Below are positions 42,878 through 53,966 of a stretch of DNA of 64,000 bases, piece by piece. The stretch covers positions 417,201 to 481,200 of the forward strand of contig OZ025698.1 of NCBI GenBank assembly GCA_964019335.1, read 5' to 3'. The notes under the pieces were generated by a model. The model was not told the DNA's origin. It saw only the letters and a program-made list of their open reading frames with translations, and did not search any database. This DNA is from Diplonema japonicum (Eukaryota > Euglenozoa > Diplonemea > Diplonemida > Diplonemidae). The position numbers and the translations under genes were made by a program. Within the stretch, counting starts at the first letter, position 1. Every line of letters begins with the position of its first letter.

Positions 42878-43201
42878 ACACACCACAGGAGGCTAAAGCG
42901 TGACATCAAGGAGAGGGTGAACGCAAGGATGGAAGATGCCCACAGGAGGCGTAGGGACCAGAGTGTGTCCATGCAGGACGTGCCTGTGAACGTAATCTCG
43001 CATAAAGCACAGGTAAGGAGGGGGAAAAAAAAAAAAAAAAAAATTAAAAAGGGGTATGCTGTTTGGTCTGGTGGTTCTGTGATCGCGTCTATGGACAATT
43101 TCCCCCAAATGGTGAAAACGCGGGCGGAGTACGAGGAGCACGGCCCGTCCATCTTCAGAAGCTCGGCTTTGGGTGGGAGTGTTTTTGATCAGGAGCAGTA
43201 A
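41708..43201 (+). CDS. ARP3: actin-related protein 3 (Arp2/3 complex subunit)
   Basis: Five exons (41708-42481, 42533-42662, 42722-42815, 42889-43012, 43052-43201) give 423 aa, close to 418 in human. Signatures in order: [16 protein letters not shown] (phosphate loop 1), [49 protein letters not shown] (phosphate loop 2), [23 protein letters not shown] and [12 protein letters not shown]. Introns are 39-73 nt and mostly A or T homopolymer; the fourth ends TTAAAAAG. Arp3 and Arp2 nucleate branched actin, so the organism probably forms actin-driven protrusions or endocytic patches. The residue at the fourth junction is Gly in place of the usual Arg. Confidence 0.95.
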
Positions 43202-43296
43202 GGTGGATGGAGAGAAACACAAGAAACAAAGTGAACAGTTTTTTTTTCTTTTTTTTCTTTTTTTTTTTCTTCGCCCCCTCCCGTATGTATTGTGTG

Positions 43297-43327
<31 letters not shown>

Positions 43328-44007
43328 TTTTGTAGCCTATAAAAAAAAAAATAAATAAAAAACAAGGGTAGGAAAAAAAAAAGAAAAAAACTATTTTAGT
43401 GTTTCTTCTTAAGAGCGGAACCGTGTTTTTTTTTTTCCTCGATTGTGGACCTTCCTTTGTGGAGAAGGAAGAGGAGGGGAAAGACCTGCCTTAGGTCCAG
43501 TGTTTATTGGATTTTCTTTTTTTTTTTTCTTAGCTTTTTGCTGTCCCCCCCCATTTTTTATTTTCCGTTTTTTCTTCTTTTTTTCTCTGTTATTTCTTTC
43601 CCGAAAAAAAAGTTCTTATTTTTTTTTTTCCCCAAGTTCTCTCAATTCCACCCCCCCCCGCCGTTATTTCCAGTCCAGAGACTCTCCAGGGACTGCTGCC
43701 CTGTTATTTCTTTTTCTTCGAATTAAAAATAACTTCTTGCCCCCCCCCCCCCCCCCAGGGCCATGTTAAACAAAAACGCAAAAAAACGCGTATCCAAGCT
43801 CCTTTTTTTTTTGAAAATATGTTACTAAGGCATAACCAGAATAGGGTCTCGATGAGACAATGCTAATCTTAAAGCCCCCTTTTTCAGTTTTTACCAAAAA
43901 AAAAAAAAAAAAAAAAAGAGCCATTCCCAAGCGTCCCGGGGAGAAGAAGGGGGGGGAAAAAAAAAAAGGAAGAGGCGAGGAGGAAAAAAAAAAAAAAAAA
44001 GAAAGTG
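43202..44007. other. 800-bp spacer
   Basis: T-rich then A-rich homopolymers with C runs at 43651 and 43741-43756. Open frames are Phe/Pro-rich artefacts. No gene recognised. Confidence 0.7.
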
Positions 44008-45818
44008 ATGCGACGACATCTCCTATCGAGGGGTCTGCCCCGGACAGGGTTCAACGCCAGGCGCCTGTTCACGGAGGAGCAGGAAAGCCTGCTCAAGCAA
44101 GTCGACAATTTCGTGAAGGCAGGCAAATCCGGTGGCGCCTTCAAACTGGGGAAAATGTTTTGCGACGCATTTGAAATAAAACACCCGTCCGTTAAAACAG
44201 CCAAGGCGTACCTTGACCTACTGTCGAAAGAGATCCAGCAAAGCTCATTCAAAACAATCCTAAAGGTGCCAACGAAGCAGAAGGACACCATGAGCCTGTG
44301 GACGAGCAAGCACTCATGCTTCACAAAAACCCCTGCGATCGAAAAGAAGAATAACGAGCTGCACGAGAGGATGAAAAAATACCTGGTTCTAGATTTCGAA
44401 ACGACCACTGTCCAACAACACAAGCGTAAAGCCTCCCCATTCTCTAAAGATAATCGCGTCGTCTACACTGCATGGGGGACACCGAACATACCTTCGCAGG
44501 TCGATGGACCATTCGACAATCGTAAAGACTACTCACTCGTATTTCCGGACCTGTCAAACGTTGAAGTTATAGTAGGACACAACATCAAATTCGATCTTCT
44601 CTACATTTGGGACAATCTCGAACTGAAAGATTTTTTTCGCCGTGGCGGGTTGATCTGGGATACAATGTACACGGAGTACATTCTGAACGGGCACAAGGAT
44701 TCCGGGTCATTGGCGTTGGACAGTCTATCGCTTTTGTACGGTGGGGAACTGAAGGACAACTACATCAAGGAACAATGGGAAAAGGGAATAAACACACCCG
44801 ACATCGACGAAACCAGAATGAGGGACTACGCGGCTGCAGATATCGTGAACACTCGAAAAGTTTTCGAATCGCAACTTTCGATCCTCTCCGACGGGTGCAG
44901 ACTGCCACTGATTAAAACTCACATGGAAGGCCTTCTCGCCACCACCGAAATGGAGTACAACGGCCTTTTTGTCGATGAAAACACAACACGCGAGATGCAC
45001 GATACCATGCAAGAGGAAATCGAAATCGCCGAAAGGGAACTAGAAGGGATCTTCATCCCTGCTGAGGTCGCCTCCATCAACACATCAAACAAGCTCAGAG
45101 ACCCCATTCTATTCAACTGGACATCGTCATCTCAATTACGTGCGTATCTATTCGGCGGTACCGTGAACTATAGGGGTCACACTATGAACGACAAAGGGAA
45201 ATGGTCCCCAGCTGCCTTTCCTGTTACGTTTGAGGGCTGCGTTCCTGAGGACTGGAAGAAACGATTTGCATCCAAGTACACAAACAGAGACGGGGCTTGG
45301 AAGGTTAGCGATGACGTGATTGCATCTATCGCAGAAGACTGCAAGGAGCAGCAGTGGGCCGCCGCCATCACGAAGCTCCGTTTGATCAAGAAGACCAAAA
45401 AGCTGTCCAACACTTATCTGTCCGCATTCGTCAATCTCCTTGATGATGAAAGCGTCATCCACCCTCAGCTGAACCACACCTTCACCCGGACCGGAAGGCT
45501 CAGCAGTTCGAACCCGAACATGCAAAACATCCCGAGAGGTATTTTAAAAAAAAAAAAGAGAGAAAAAAAAGAGAAACACTACAAACATATGCGCGGGTAG
45601 AGTTTGGTGGAAAATCCAAATTCACTTATCGTGTTTGTAATTTTTTTTTCTTCTCAAAAAAAAAAAAGAAATAAATAAATAAATAAATAAAAAAACAGGA
45701 GACAAATCTGGGATCAAAAAATGCCTCACCACCCGGTTCAGAGATAAGAACGGCAACCCCACTGGGAGGATGATAGAGTCGGACTACTCGCAGCTTGAGG
45801 TATATATTTATATATATA

Positions 45819-45849
<31 letters not shown>

Positions 45850-46719
45850 CCGGACCCTTCCAGGGGTTCTTGAAAATTTGGGTTAAAAGACAACAAAAAT
45901 GACAACTTTTTTTTTTTAAAGGTATTCGTGATGGCTCTGCTAAGCCAGGACAAAACGCTCATGAGCGAACTTGCAGAGGGTGCCGATCTGCACTGCAAGA
46001 GGCTTGCGAGGATGAAGGGGATGGACTATGAGACGGTGGTGAAGTACTGCAAGGTGGACAAGGACCCGGTGTGGACGGCACAGCGCACGAAGGCAAAGGT
46101 GTTCTCCTTCCAAAGGCAATACGGCGCAGGGAACAAGATGATCTCTCTGACCACAGGCCTCGCGATAGAAGAGGTGCAGCAGATGGTTGAAAATGAGAAG
46201 AAAGCGTACCCAGCGGTCGACGCATACTTCGCAAGGGTGACAAAGGCACTTCAGGACACCGCTGCAAAAACCGCAAGCAACGAAGGTTTCTACGACAGCA
46301 TGTCAGGGAACAGGTGGTATTTTGAACAGGCTGAGTCGCACTACAGCAGGTCGCCGTCTGCAGTGGGAGCCAAAGCCAAGGAATTCAAAAAACAGTTGGT
46401 TTTAAACCACCCCGTGCAGGGCTTCGCCGCGGAGATCGTCCTCACCATTCTTGGCAAACTCTGGAGGCACTTCATGAAAATGGGCAATTATTCTGAATCA
46501 GGTGACTTCACCACCCCTGGCAGGTCCCTTCTTGTCAATACCGTACACGACTGCGTGTGGATAGACACGCATGCGGGAATGGAGGAGCGTATTACGGAGG
46601 ACGTTGAGCGCATTCTCTCTGATGTTGAAGGCGCTTACAAAGAAAACGGGATCGATTTCCCAGTTTGGGTTGGCTTCAAAACAGAAACTTCTTCTGGCAT
46701 CACAATGGCCGATCTGTAG
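44008..46719 (+). CDS. family A DNA polymerase with 3'-5' exonuclease, probably mitochondrial
   Basis: Three exons (44008-45538, 45699-45799, 45922-46719) give 809 aa. The N-terminus MRRHLLSRGLPRTGFNARRLF is Arg-rich without acidic residues, as in mitochondrial presequences. The exonuclease has VLDFETTT, GHNIKFDLLY and YAAADIVNTRKVF. The polymerase has SFTRTGRLSSSNPNMQNIP-type text before intron 1, motif A ESDYSQLE (exon 2), motif B RTKAKVFSFQRQYGAG and motif C VHDCVW (E changed to C relative to VHDE). It looks like a phage- or bacterial-type Pol I rather than Pol gamma. The first intron (160 nt) contains an AAAT microsatellite, the second (122 nt) a TA run and a T tract. Confidence 0.9.
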
Positions 46720-46959
46720 AGTCTTTTTATTTTTTATTCTTTTTTTTAGATTTTTTTTTTCCTTTTAGATTTTTTTTTTTAATTCTATTTTTTTTTTTTT
46801 TTTTTTCCCTCACAAACCGTCATATATCTCTTTTTTTTCATTATCCCCTCCCCCCCCCCCCTTTTATTTCTCGCCCTCAGCCCTTTGCTTTCCCTCCCTT
46901 TTTTTTTTTCTTTCTTTCCCTCACCTTAACCCGAATGATTTACAAATAGCAGGATTAAA

Positions 46960-48093
46960 ATGGACGGTGGGTGCCTCCCGATGTTTGGGGGCACAGAAGA
47001 CACAGGATGTCAAACAATAGACGAGACAAGCGAGGATGAGGAGCTTGATGAGGAAGAGGACTGGTGCCTCGAGCAGATCGAGATCGCCTACAAAAAAGTA
47101 AACCTGACAGGGCAGCTAGCCCAGTACGAAATGAGAAGGGGTCTGGAAGAGGTAGTGCGAGTATACGGTAAACTGTGCTTGGAGCTAGGAGTCCCACGCT
47201 TAGACAACGACGGGAACATGGAAGGGGTTCAAACAACGAAGGAAAAGCTTCTCGCGTATAAACCTCTCATGGATGGCGTCCTGAGGAAACGAGTCGCGTC
47301 AGAAACCACCGTCAAATCCCTTTGCGTTGAAATCGCAAGGAAACTACCTTTTGAAAAACAGGAAAGAATGCAAGGCGACCCCTTCTACAGGGAGGTCATA
47401 AGCACGGCGAATTACACGCCAAAACCGAACGGGGTTTTGAAAATGACAACGGTGATACCCAAGGGGAACAGGTGGATTACCGTGCACAAGACGGCGGTCG
47501 AGGCCCTTCAGAAATTCTCGAAACGATTTGACGAAGACGCACAAGGAGAGAAGGTGGCGGTTTTGAAAGAAAATGAAAAAGACACTGCAAAAGAGCAAAC
47601 ACCCCTCTCGGTGTGGGACGAGGCACAGCCTTTGTTGGAATCGATGAACCTCTTGGGAAGCGAATGGGAAACAAAACTCACAAACCTTATCAAAAACAAC
47701 CAAGAAGATGATGTTGAAGCCATGGTGGTTGGTGTCGTTGACAACGCTGTGAAATGCCTCGTCGCAGGGGGGCACATTCACGGACAGATCACCGACAACC
47801 TGAAGAAAATTTCGCAAGACCAGGCCATGCTAGACTGCATGGTGTCTCTCAAGGCCAAAGGCCACGACTTCCAAAGTTCCAAGGCGTCCCTTCGCTCTCT
47901 GAGTACCTCCACTGTCATGCAGCTACAATCCTTCACCTCAACCACTTCTGGCATCCCCTACCTCCCTCCTCCCTTGCTCATCTCTTTGCTAGACATACCC
48001 CCTACACAGAAGGGCATCGAACATTACTTACGGGCCATCATCGACAACAACAAGTCTGAGATTGTGCTCGGGAACGCGTCTGCTTCTATTTGA
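46960..48093 (+). CDS. hypothetical protein, 377 aa
   Basis: Intronless, starting MDGGCLPMFGG with an acidic stretch near residue 24 (SEDEELDEEEDW). Mostly helical and charged; a central RWITVHKTAVEALQKF and a Thr/Ser-rich region near residue 310 are the only landmarks. No signal peptide, no membrane segment and no family recognised. The spacing of about 240 bp after the polymerase gene and even codon use support a real gene. Confidence 0.7.
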   Translation: MDGGCLPMFGGTEDTGCQTIDETSEDEELDEEEDWCLEQIEIAYKKVNLTGQLAQYEMRRGLEEVVRVYGKLCLELGVPRLDNDGNMEGVQTTKEKLLAYKPLMDGVLRKRVASETTVKSLCVEIARKLPFEKQERMQGDPFYREVISTANYTPKPNGVLKMTTVIPKGNRWITVHKTAVEALQKFSKRFDEDAQGEKVAVLKENEKDTAKEQTPLSVWDEAQPLLESMNLLGSEWETKLTNLIKNNQEDDVEAMVVGVVDNAVKCLVAGGHIHGQITDNLKKISQDQAMLDCMVSLKAKGHDFQSSKASLRSLSTSTVMQLQSFTSTTSGIPYLPPPLLISLLDIPPTQKGIEHYLRAIIDNNKSEIVLGNASASI

Positions 48094-48199
48094 CGATCCC
48101 AGAGGGGGGAGGAGGGGCGAGTGATTTTAACATTTTATAATTATTTCCCCCCCCCCCCCCTCACCTTTCTTCCAAAACAAAAAAAAAGAGAAAAAAAAA

Positions 48200-49498
48200 A
48201 TGGCACTCCCGCATATATTCACACGGTCTCTCTGCTACGTGACTTTCACGGAAAACGAGGAGTACCTTCGTTGCTCAAAATGCAAGTGCGCGTATTACAA
48301 AACAACCGACGAGCAAAAAAAACACTGGAAGGTACACAAAAAAGTCTGCAAGGAGCTGAACTGGGCCGCGGTGCAAACCCTTACCGTGGAGGAGTGCAGG
48401 AACAAGCTGAAACCCGGGATGGTGACCCCTGATGGGGACTTGGCGCTGATATTACACAGGCTGTTCTGCCTGATCAGAGAAGGCGGTTTGAAGGAGGAAA
48501 CTCTGCACACTATCATGTCCGAGATGCAGTACTTCACTCGGATTGGGTCGAAGGAGGAAAATAACGACGATCTCACGGAGTACTACGCAAAACTATGGGC
48601 GGTGCCCGGGATGCCACAGCTGTTGATGTTTGAAGACTTGCGAAGCATGGGGTTCAGAAAGCTCATGGAACAGTACCCTCAAGGCATTCACGACGTACCA
48701 GACGGGACTGTGAACAAAACGTTGGACGACCAATCGGTGTGGGAATCTGTCAATGGCCAGGCGCTCTCGATGTACGTGATCAACACATTAATACGCTCGC
48801 TTGTCTTCGGGCGGGTCGATTCAGGTTGGAAACTTGAACAATGCGGTGCGGGTTCCGTCCGATCCACAGTTCACTACACGCTTCCAGCGCTGCACCGCCT
48901 TCGTGAAATCCTCTCTGACAAGGTTCTCCGTGCTGGATGTGGTTATTCATTATCTGCGGTACCCTCGCTGATCCACAGTATTAAATGCGATTCTGATAAA
49001 CTTTTTGAAATCGTGGGGCCTGGTTTCCCCGAAGCCATGTTGGAGCTTGCCAGTGTCGGCGGCGAGAAAGCATTGTTGATACCCTTTCAGGTGAAGGGCT
49101 TCCTGTCTAGGTTGTCGGGAACGGTTCTGTGCGAGTACACGGTGTCGCTACGAGCACTCCCCACCGCCCACGACCAGCTGCGAACCGTTCTTACCGACCC
49201 ACGTATATTGGAGGCGATTGCGGTGCATTCACCGGAACCCTCCCCGTGGTTCCCGCTTGTTACCTCATTCGAGCACCTTGTCTTTCTGCCTTACATTGCA
49301 GAACGGTTGAAGGCCACCCCCGACCCTAACATTTCTACCGTTTCAAATTGGGCCGAGACTTACAAGAACCTAGAGGAAACCCCGTGGGAACTAACTGAAT
49401 ACGCGGAGAAAATAATGGACAGCAAGGCTTTAGAAGAATACAAAAAGGCGGCCGAGGACTTCAAGGCCTATGTTGACAGCAAGTCAGACGGCAAGTAA
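48200..49498 (+). CDS. MYND-type zinc finger protein
   Basis: 432 aa, ATG after an A tract. Residues about 23-50 carry a MYND-like finger: CSKCKCAYYKTTDEQKKHWKVHKKVC, with the characteristic W..HK..C end; the N-terminal Cys pairs are shorter than usual, so one zinc site may be reduced. The remaining 380 residues are helical (EESLHTIMSEMQY-like segments) and match no domain I know. MYND fingers bind proline-rich peptides, so a scaffold or chaperone-type adaptor role is possible. It ends only 75 bp before the next start codon. Confidence 0.75.
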   Translation: MALPHIFTRSLCYVTFTENEEYLRCSKCKCAYYKTTDEQKKHWKVHKKVCKELNWAAVQTLTVEECRNKLKPGMVTPDGDLALILHRLFCLIREGGLKEETLHTIMSEMQYFTRIGSKEENNDDLTEYYAKLWAVPGMPQLLMFEDLRSMGFRKLMEQYPQGIHDVPDGTVNKTLDDQSVWESVNGQALSMYVINTLIRSLVFGRVDSGWKLEQCGAGSVRSTVHYTLPALHRLREILSDKVLRAGCGYSLSAVPSLIHSIKCDSDKLFEIVGPGFPEAMLELASVGGEKALLIPFQVKGFLSRLSGTVLCEYTVSLRALPTAHDQLRTVLTDPRILEAIAVHSPEPSPWFPLVTSFEHLVFLPYIAERLKATPDPNISTVSNWAETYKNLEETPWELTEYAEKIMDSKALEEYKKAAEDFKAYVDSKSDGK

Positions 49499-49573
49499 GT
49501 GTATTTTTTTTTTTTTTTTTTTTCTCGTTTAAAGAAAATCCCGCAAAGAAAAAAACAAAAAAAAAAAAAAAAA

Positions 49574-51268
49574 ATGGGTTGCTGTGGTGCGAAGGACAAC
49601 CAAGACAGTGAAGATGGGGCAGCGGCATCAACGGCAACATCGAAGAAGCCGACGTTCAACAAACCGAACGCGAGGAACACGGAGGACGCCGACAGCGATG
49701 GTGTTCAAATGAACGAACAAGCAGCGAACGAAGGCGGCGGGCAGCCTTCCTTCAAGGCGCTGCCCTACGAGGCAGCTGTGATCGATCCCCCAACAGCGGT
49801 GACCCAAGAGGACAGAGAATTCAATTTCGAAGAAACTGATTATGTGTACGTCCGGCCAAAGGGGAGACGTAACGAACGCATCATCACAATCCTGCTACTC
49901 GGCGAAACCGGAAGCGGGAAAAGCACGTTAGTCAACGCTCTCTTCAACCACGCACTAGGAGTACAATACAACGATCGAAAACGATACAGAGTCATCAAAG
50001 AAACACCTCCCTCCGACGAGTCGGTGTCGCAGACCCAAACTGTTCAAGTCTACAGGGTATGGTGCGAAGAATTGAAGGCAACGATAAGAATCGTCGACAC
50101 CCCAGGGTTCGGAGACACACGAGGTATAGAACGCGACGCTGAGATCAGCGATTTGGTGAAGAATGCTATCGAAAGAGAAGATGAGATACATGCGGTGGGG
50201 TTTGTCGCAGCTGCTTCTCGACCAAGGTTGACACACACACAACAATACATAGTGTCAAAAGTGTTGGGGTGTTTTGGGAAGGATGCCATTAATGGTATAT
50301 ACATCCTCGCAACCTTTGCAGACGGAAAACGCGCGCCTGTACTGGACGCGTTCAAAGCCGACTCCTCCTTCCCGTTCAGCGAGGATAGGCATTTCCACTT
50401 CAACAACTCGGCTCTCTACGCAACGGGCACCGACAGAACAGAGTTCACTGCCGGGTTCTGGTCCATGGGCGCGTCGTCCATGAAAAAATTCTTCGCTTCT
50501 CTGTCTACGAAAACACCTTTCAAACTGCATACAACTGTTGATGTCATCCAAACTCAAAGAAGGCTTGAGTCCTACGTAAAAGGAGTCCTCCCCCAAGTCA
50601 CCATTGGGATCTCAAAGGTCACCAATTTAACCCAGATCATGGACGATATCGACGAAAAAAAAGCCATGATCAATGAAACCGGCTACTATAAATACCTTTC
50701 CTCCATCCCTAAGGTCGAGCGTGTTCCTAAGGAAGCGGGTACTTACACAACCCAATGCTTGAAATGCTCGTTCAGCTGCCACGAGGAATGTACACGAACG
50801 GACAGGGAGAAACACCTTTGTTGTGTAATGGACGCAGCTGGATGTTGCACGGTGTGTCCTGGAAGATGCTCGTTTATCGAACACAAGAATATGGATTACA
50901 TTTTCGTGTGGAAAACAGAGGTGGTTGAGCGAGAGTGTGATATGAAAAAGCTTGCCAACACCGCGGCTCAAAAGGGTCTTACCATAGCTGAAGCCCTGCA
51001 GGCAGATGTAACCTCAGATATGCATGAGGCGTGCGGTAATATTCGAGAGCTTTTGGTCAAGATAAACTCTGCCACCAGGTCTCTTAATGAGCTGGCGCTG
51101 CGGCCCACGGAGCTTTCTCTTAAAGACTACCTTACTCTTCTTGCTTCCGAAGAGCAAACCGCCAAGCATCCTGGCTGGGAATACCGTGTAATCATTATCA
51201 ACGGCATCCTTGATAACCAGGCACCTCCCCCCCGCTTTGCTGAGCTTGTTTCCCTGATGAAACCGTGA
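49574..51268 (+). CDS. AIG1/septin-like P-loop GTPase with N-terminal acylation motif and Cys-rich module
   Basis: 564 aa from the ATG at 49574, after an A tract. The start MGCCGAK fits N-myristoylation at Gly2 plus palmitoylation at Cys3/4, so membrane attachment is expected. The G domain has GETGSGKST, a Thr-rich switch (SQTQTVQ), DTPGFGDTRG and an ATFADGK stretch in the G4 position. A Cys/His-rich module follows at about 405-450 (CLKCSFSCHEECT, then CCVMDAAGCCTVCPGRC), probably binding zinc. The same AIG1-plus-Cys-module arrangement occurs in animal and protist IMAP-like GTPases. Function is not known; a membrane or vacuole surface role is plausible. Confidence 0.85.
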   Translation: MGCCGAKDNQDSEDGAAASTATSKKPTFNKPNARNTEDADSDGVQMNEQAANEGGGQPSFKALPYEAAVIDPPTAVTQEDREFNFEETDYVYVRPKGRRNERIITILLLGETGSGKSTLVNALFNHALGVQYNDRKRYRVIKETPPSDESVSQTQTVQVYRVWCEELKATIRIVDTPGFGDTRGIERDAEISDLVKNAIEREDEIHAVGFVAAASRPRLTHTQQYIVSKVLGCFGKDAINGIYILATFADGKRAPVLDAFKADSSFPFSEDRHFHFNNSALYATGTDRTEFTAGFWSMGASSMKKFFASLSTKTPFKLHTTVDVIQTQRRLESYVKGVLPQVTIGISKVTNLTQIMDDIDEKKAMINETGYYKYLSSIPKVERVPKEAGTYTTQCLKCSFSCHEECTRTDREKHLCCVMDAAGCCTVCPGRCSFIEHKNMDYIFVWKTEVVERECDMKKLANTAAQKGLTIAEALQADVTSDMHEACGNIRELLVKINSATRSLNELALRPTELSLKDYLTLLASEEQTAKHPGWEYRVIIINGILDNQAPPPRFAELVSLMKP

Positions 51269-51523
51269 AAAACAACAACAATTTTTTTTTTTTTTTTTCC
51301 TTTTCCTGTGTTCCCCTCCCACCTGCTCACAACGATAATACAATAAATTTAAAAAAAAATAGACCCCCCCATTTTTTTTTCCCTCCCTATTCTTTTTTTT
51401 TTTTTTTTTTTTTTTTTTTCCACACCTCCTTTCTCTTTAGTAGTATGAATGAGTTGAGAAGATGATAACGGGATTTTTTGATGTATAGTTTCTCGGGGGA
51501 AAGAAGAATGAAAAACACACAGG

Positions 51524-52030
51524 ATGGGTTGGATAGAACCCCCGTCAAGGGTGATATGGGGTAGTGCAGAACCGGTGAAGCTATGGCCGACCGTGGGGAG
51601 GGAGAGATGCGTCAGGGTGAAGAGAACAGAGACAGGAGTGATTAAAAGGCAGACAGCGGCGGAGATGGTTGAGGGGTTGGCAAGGCTGTGCCTTAGTGTC
51701 CCTTACCAAACGGTGAAGAGGGCAAAGGTTCGGCATCAGAACATCTCTCGGCCCTTGGCAAACTTGTTGAACTCACCAGGTTCACCAAAAGACGAAAGCC
51801 TTGTTGTAATCTGCAGCAGCCCACCCTTGGTGCCCTTTAAAGGTATTTTGGACACCACCACTCCAAGCCCCGAGCCATCGTCAACATCCACCTACTGCGC
51901 TCGATGTCAATATTTCCTAATAATGCTGCATCCGAGCCGGATTTGCTGCACATCCCGCGGCTGCCCAAATAGCAAGATCATGGCGGTCTCCAGGAACAAA
52001 GCACGCCACCTTCCACCTCTGAACCGATGA
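51524..52030 (+). CDS. hypothetical protein, 168 aa (doubtful)
   Basis: An open frame with ordinary composition, not homopolymeric: Arg/Lys-rich first half, Pro/Ser/Thr-rich centre, Cys-containing end (YCARCQYF, CCTSRGC). There is no A tract before the ATG, unlike the neighbours, and no family is recognised. It may be a true gene or chance; splicing it to the gene at 52183 does not work in frame. Confidence 0.3.
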   Translation: MGWIEPPSRVIWGSAEPVKLWPTVGRERCVRVKRTETGVIKRQTAAEMVEGLARLCLSVPYQTVKRAKVRHQNISRPLANLLNSPGSPKDESLVVICSSPPLVPFKGILDTTTPSPEPSSTSTYCARCQYFLIMLHPSRICCTSRGCPNSKIMAVSRNKARHLPPLNR

Positions 52031-52182
52031 GTTTAAAAGAAATTGGAGGTTTTTTACAAGACTATCCCTTCGAAAGCGTGCAAAAAAAAAAAAAAGAAAA
52101 AAAAAAAATCAGGTTGCCCTGGTTGTTTTCCTCTTTTGTTTTTCTTGCCGCTCCTTCTTTTCACCATCGCAGCACCCCGAAT

Positions 52183-53966
52183 ATGAAACGCACTTCCAAG
52201 CGCATCAAAGATGCACAAGCTTTTGCTGACGAGCCTTCGCTCGTGATGAAAGGGGTGCTCGAAGCGGAAGAGAAGGGGCGCATGGTGGTGATTCGGCACA
52301 GGGAGGCCACGATGCTGCGCATGAAGAGCTCCGAGCAGCGGCGTCTTCACGAGCTGAACGCCAGTGTAATGCTGTCGAAGCTGCCGAAGAGCAAGGCTCG
52401 GCCATCATCACCCCATAGATTTCCAAAAGGAACAGCACCACCGTCTAACCTGTCCACTCTGGTCGCTGCTCTTGGACACATCCCCTCCTCCGTCTCTGGT
52501 GCCCCCAGCAAAGTTTCCCCTTTGGCCTTCCTCGAGTCCGTCCAGGCTTGTGAAGCTGTAGGTGCAGACATCATAGCTGAGCTGCACCCACGGACATCGC
52601 CGAAATCACCGGAACACGAAAAAAAACCCAAGCAGAGAGCATCCTTTGCGCAGCGAACGAAGGACCGTGTCAAGCACAGGCAGCAGCAGCAATCTCTGCA
52701 GGAGGCGCAGCACACTCACGTCACACGGCAGCGTGACCATGTCAGAGCTCCCTCTGCCAAGGCACCTGTCGCACGAGCACCTACACGACCAAAGGACATG
52801 GACATCGTGTCTTTGCAGACCAGCAGCGCATCTCTCGTCTCCGGCAGGGCACCTGCCATCGCCACGCTCCTCAAAGCCCTCCAGTTGGAAACCCCACCCC
52901 CTGCAAAGGAGTTCGGGAAGTCATTCTCGCTTGAGCTGCTCGACACAGCACATGCAGTCGACGAGCAGCTGGAAAAACTAGCATCGCCCACACAGCACAT
53001 GCAGAACTCCTACAACGAGGTTCTCGAGCTGCACAAGCAAAGGCTGCAGAAGGTGAGAGCTGAGATTCGAAGCACGAAACAAAGCGCGCTTCAGGTATGT
53101 CTCACACGACCTTGTCCAGCACAACACAGGAACACATGGAAGCATCTGCGAAGGAGGCCGCAAGGTCTGGCAAAACGGCGTGGAATGACTCACGGCGTGC
53201 CAATTCCAAACAACCACGTGCAAAAGAAAAAGAGAAGAAGCCGCAAGAACGGGCCCCGAAGCCTGTCTTCGAGCTATTACTCGACGAGTGTAGAGCGGAC
53301 AAGTCGCACACGGGGCCGGGGACATCGCCCATGGCGCTGCTGGGCGTGGCGCTGATGGGTGAAAAGCAAACGGCGAAGGAAGCAGAAATGATAAGAGAAA
53401 TCAACGAAGAGATCGCATACCCCCCACCATCGAGAACAACGGTGAAAGAAGAGGTGAAAGGTACGAAGACAAATGGACTGCCTGCGGGATCGGCGGTCCG
53501 CGCCTGCAAAAAGAAGAACGCCTGCATGTCCACCACCGGGTGTGAACGGGACAACTGCTTGGTAAAGAAACGCCTCCGAGGGGAGTGGGTGAGGGAGGAC
53601 TGGCTGCTGATGTCCAATGGGCTCCCAGTTCGTAATCACTGTGGGGAAAGACTGGCAGCAAGGCAGAAGGCCGTCATAACCGAATCGCTGATGCAAGGGA
53701 CTGCCCCAAGTATGCCGCGATCACATGACGTTGCCCAAGGCGTTCCCCTGCGGGCTGTTAAGAAGAAACGAGGCAATCGAACACAGTCACGCACAAAGAA
53801 GCCGCGCAGTCAAGCTTCCCCTGCAGCGGACGCTGACCCTGACGGCATAGACACAGTTCGAAGAGAAATCAAACGCTTGCAAGATATCTTGCATGCAAAA
53901 GCCCTTGCCCTCGCTGTGGATGCTGACCTCGGCAACCATGTTGCGAAAAAGATAGCTGTTCCTTAG
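52183..53966 (+). CDS. basic, largely disordered coiled-coil protein, 582 aa
   Basis: Two exons (52183-53094 and 53130-53966; 35-nt intron GTATGT...ACACAG). The start codon lies 11 bp after a clear polypyrimidine-AG (CACCATCGCAG), perhaps a 5' UTR acceptor. The N-terminal part is helical and basic (KRIKDAQAFADEPSLVMKG). The middle is Pro/Ser-rich, then come LELLDTAHAVDEQLEKL and a helix before the intron. Exon 2 has a Cys-containing stretch (KKKNACMSTTGCERDNC) and a KKR-rich end (VKKKRGNRTQSRTKK). No known family is recognised; a cytoskeletal or nuclear role is possible. Confidence 0.7.

Noticed and set aside
43443-43769. 108-codon frame rich in Phe and Pro
   Set aside because: Homopolymer artefact in a spacer.
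51524-52182. Splicing the 51524 frame (GTATTT donor at about 51843) to the acceptor at 52172
   Set aside because: The phases do not match; the join gives a stop within a few codons.
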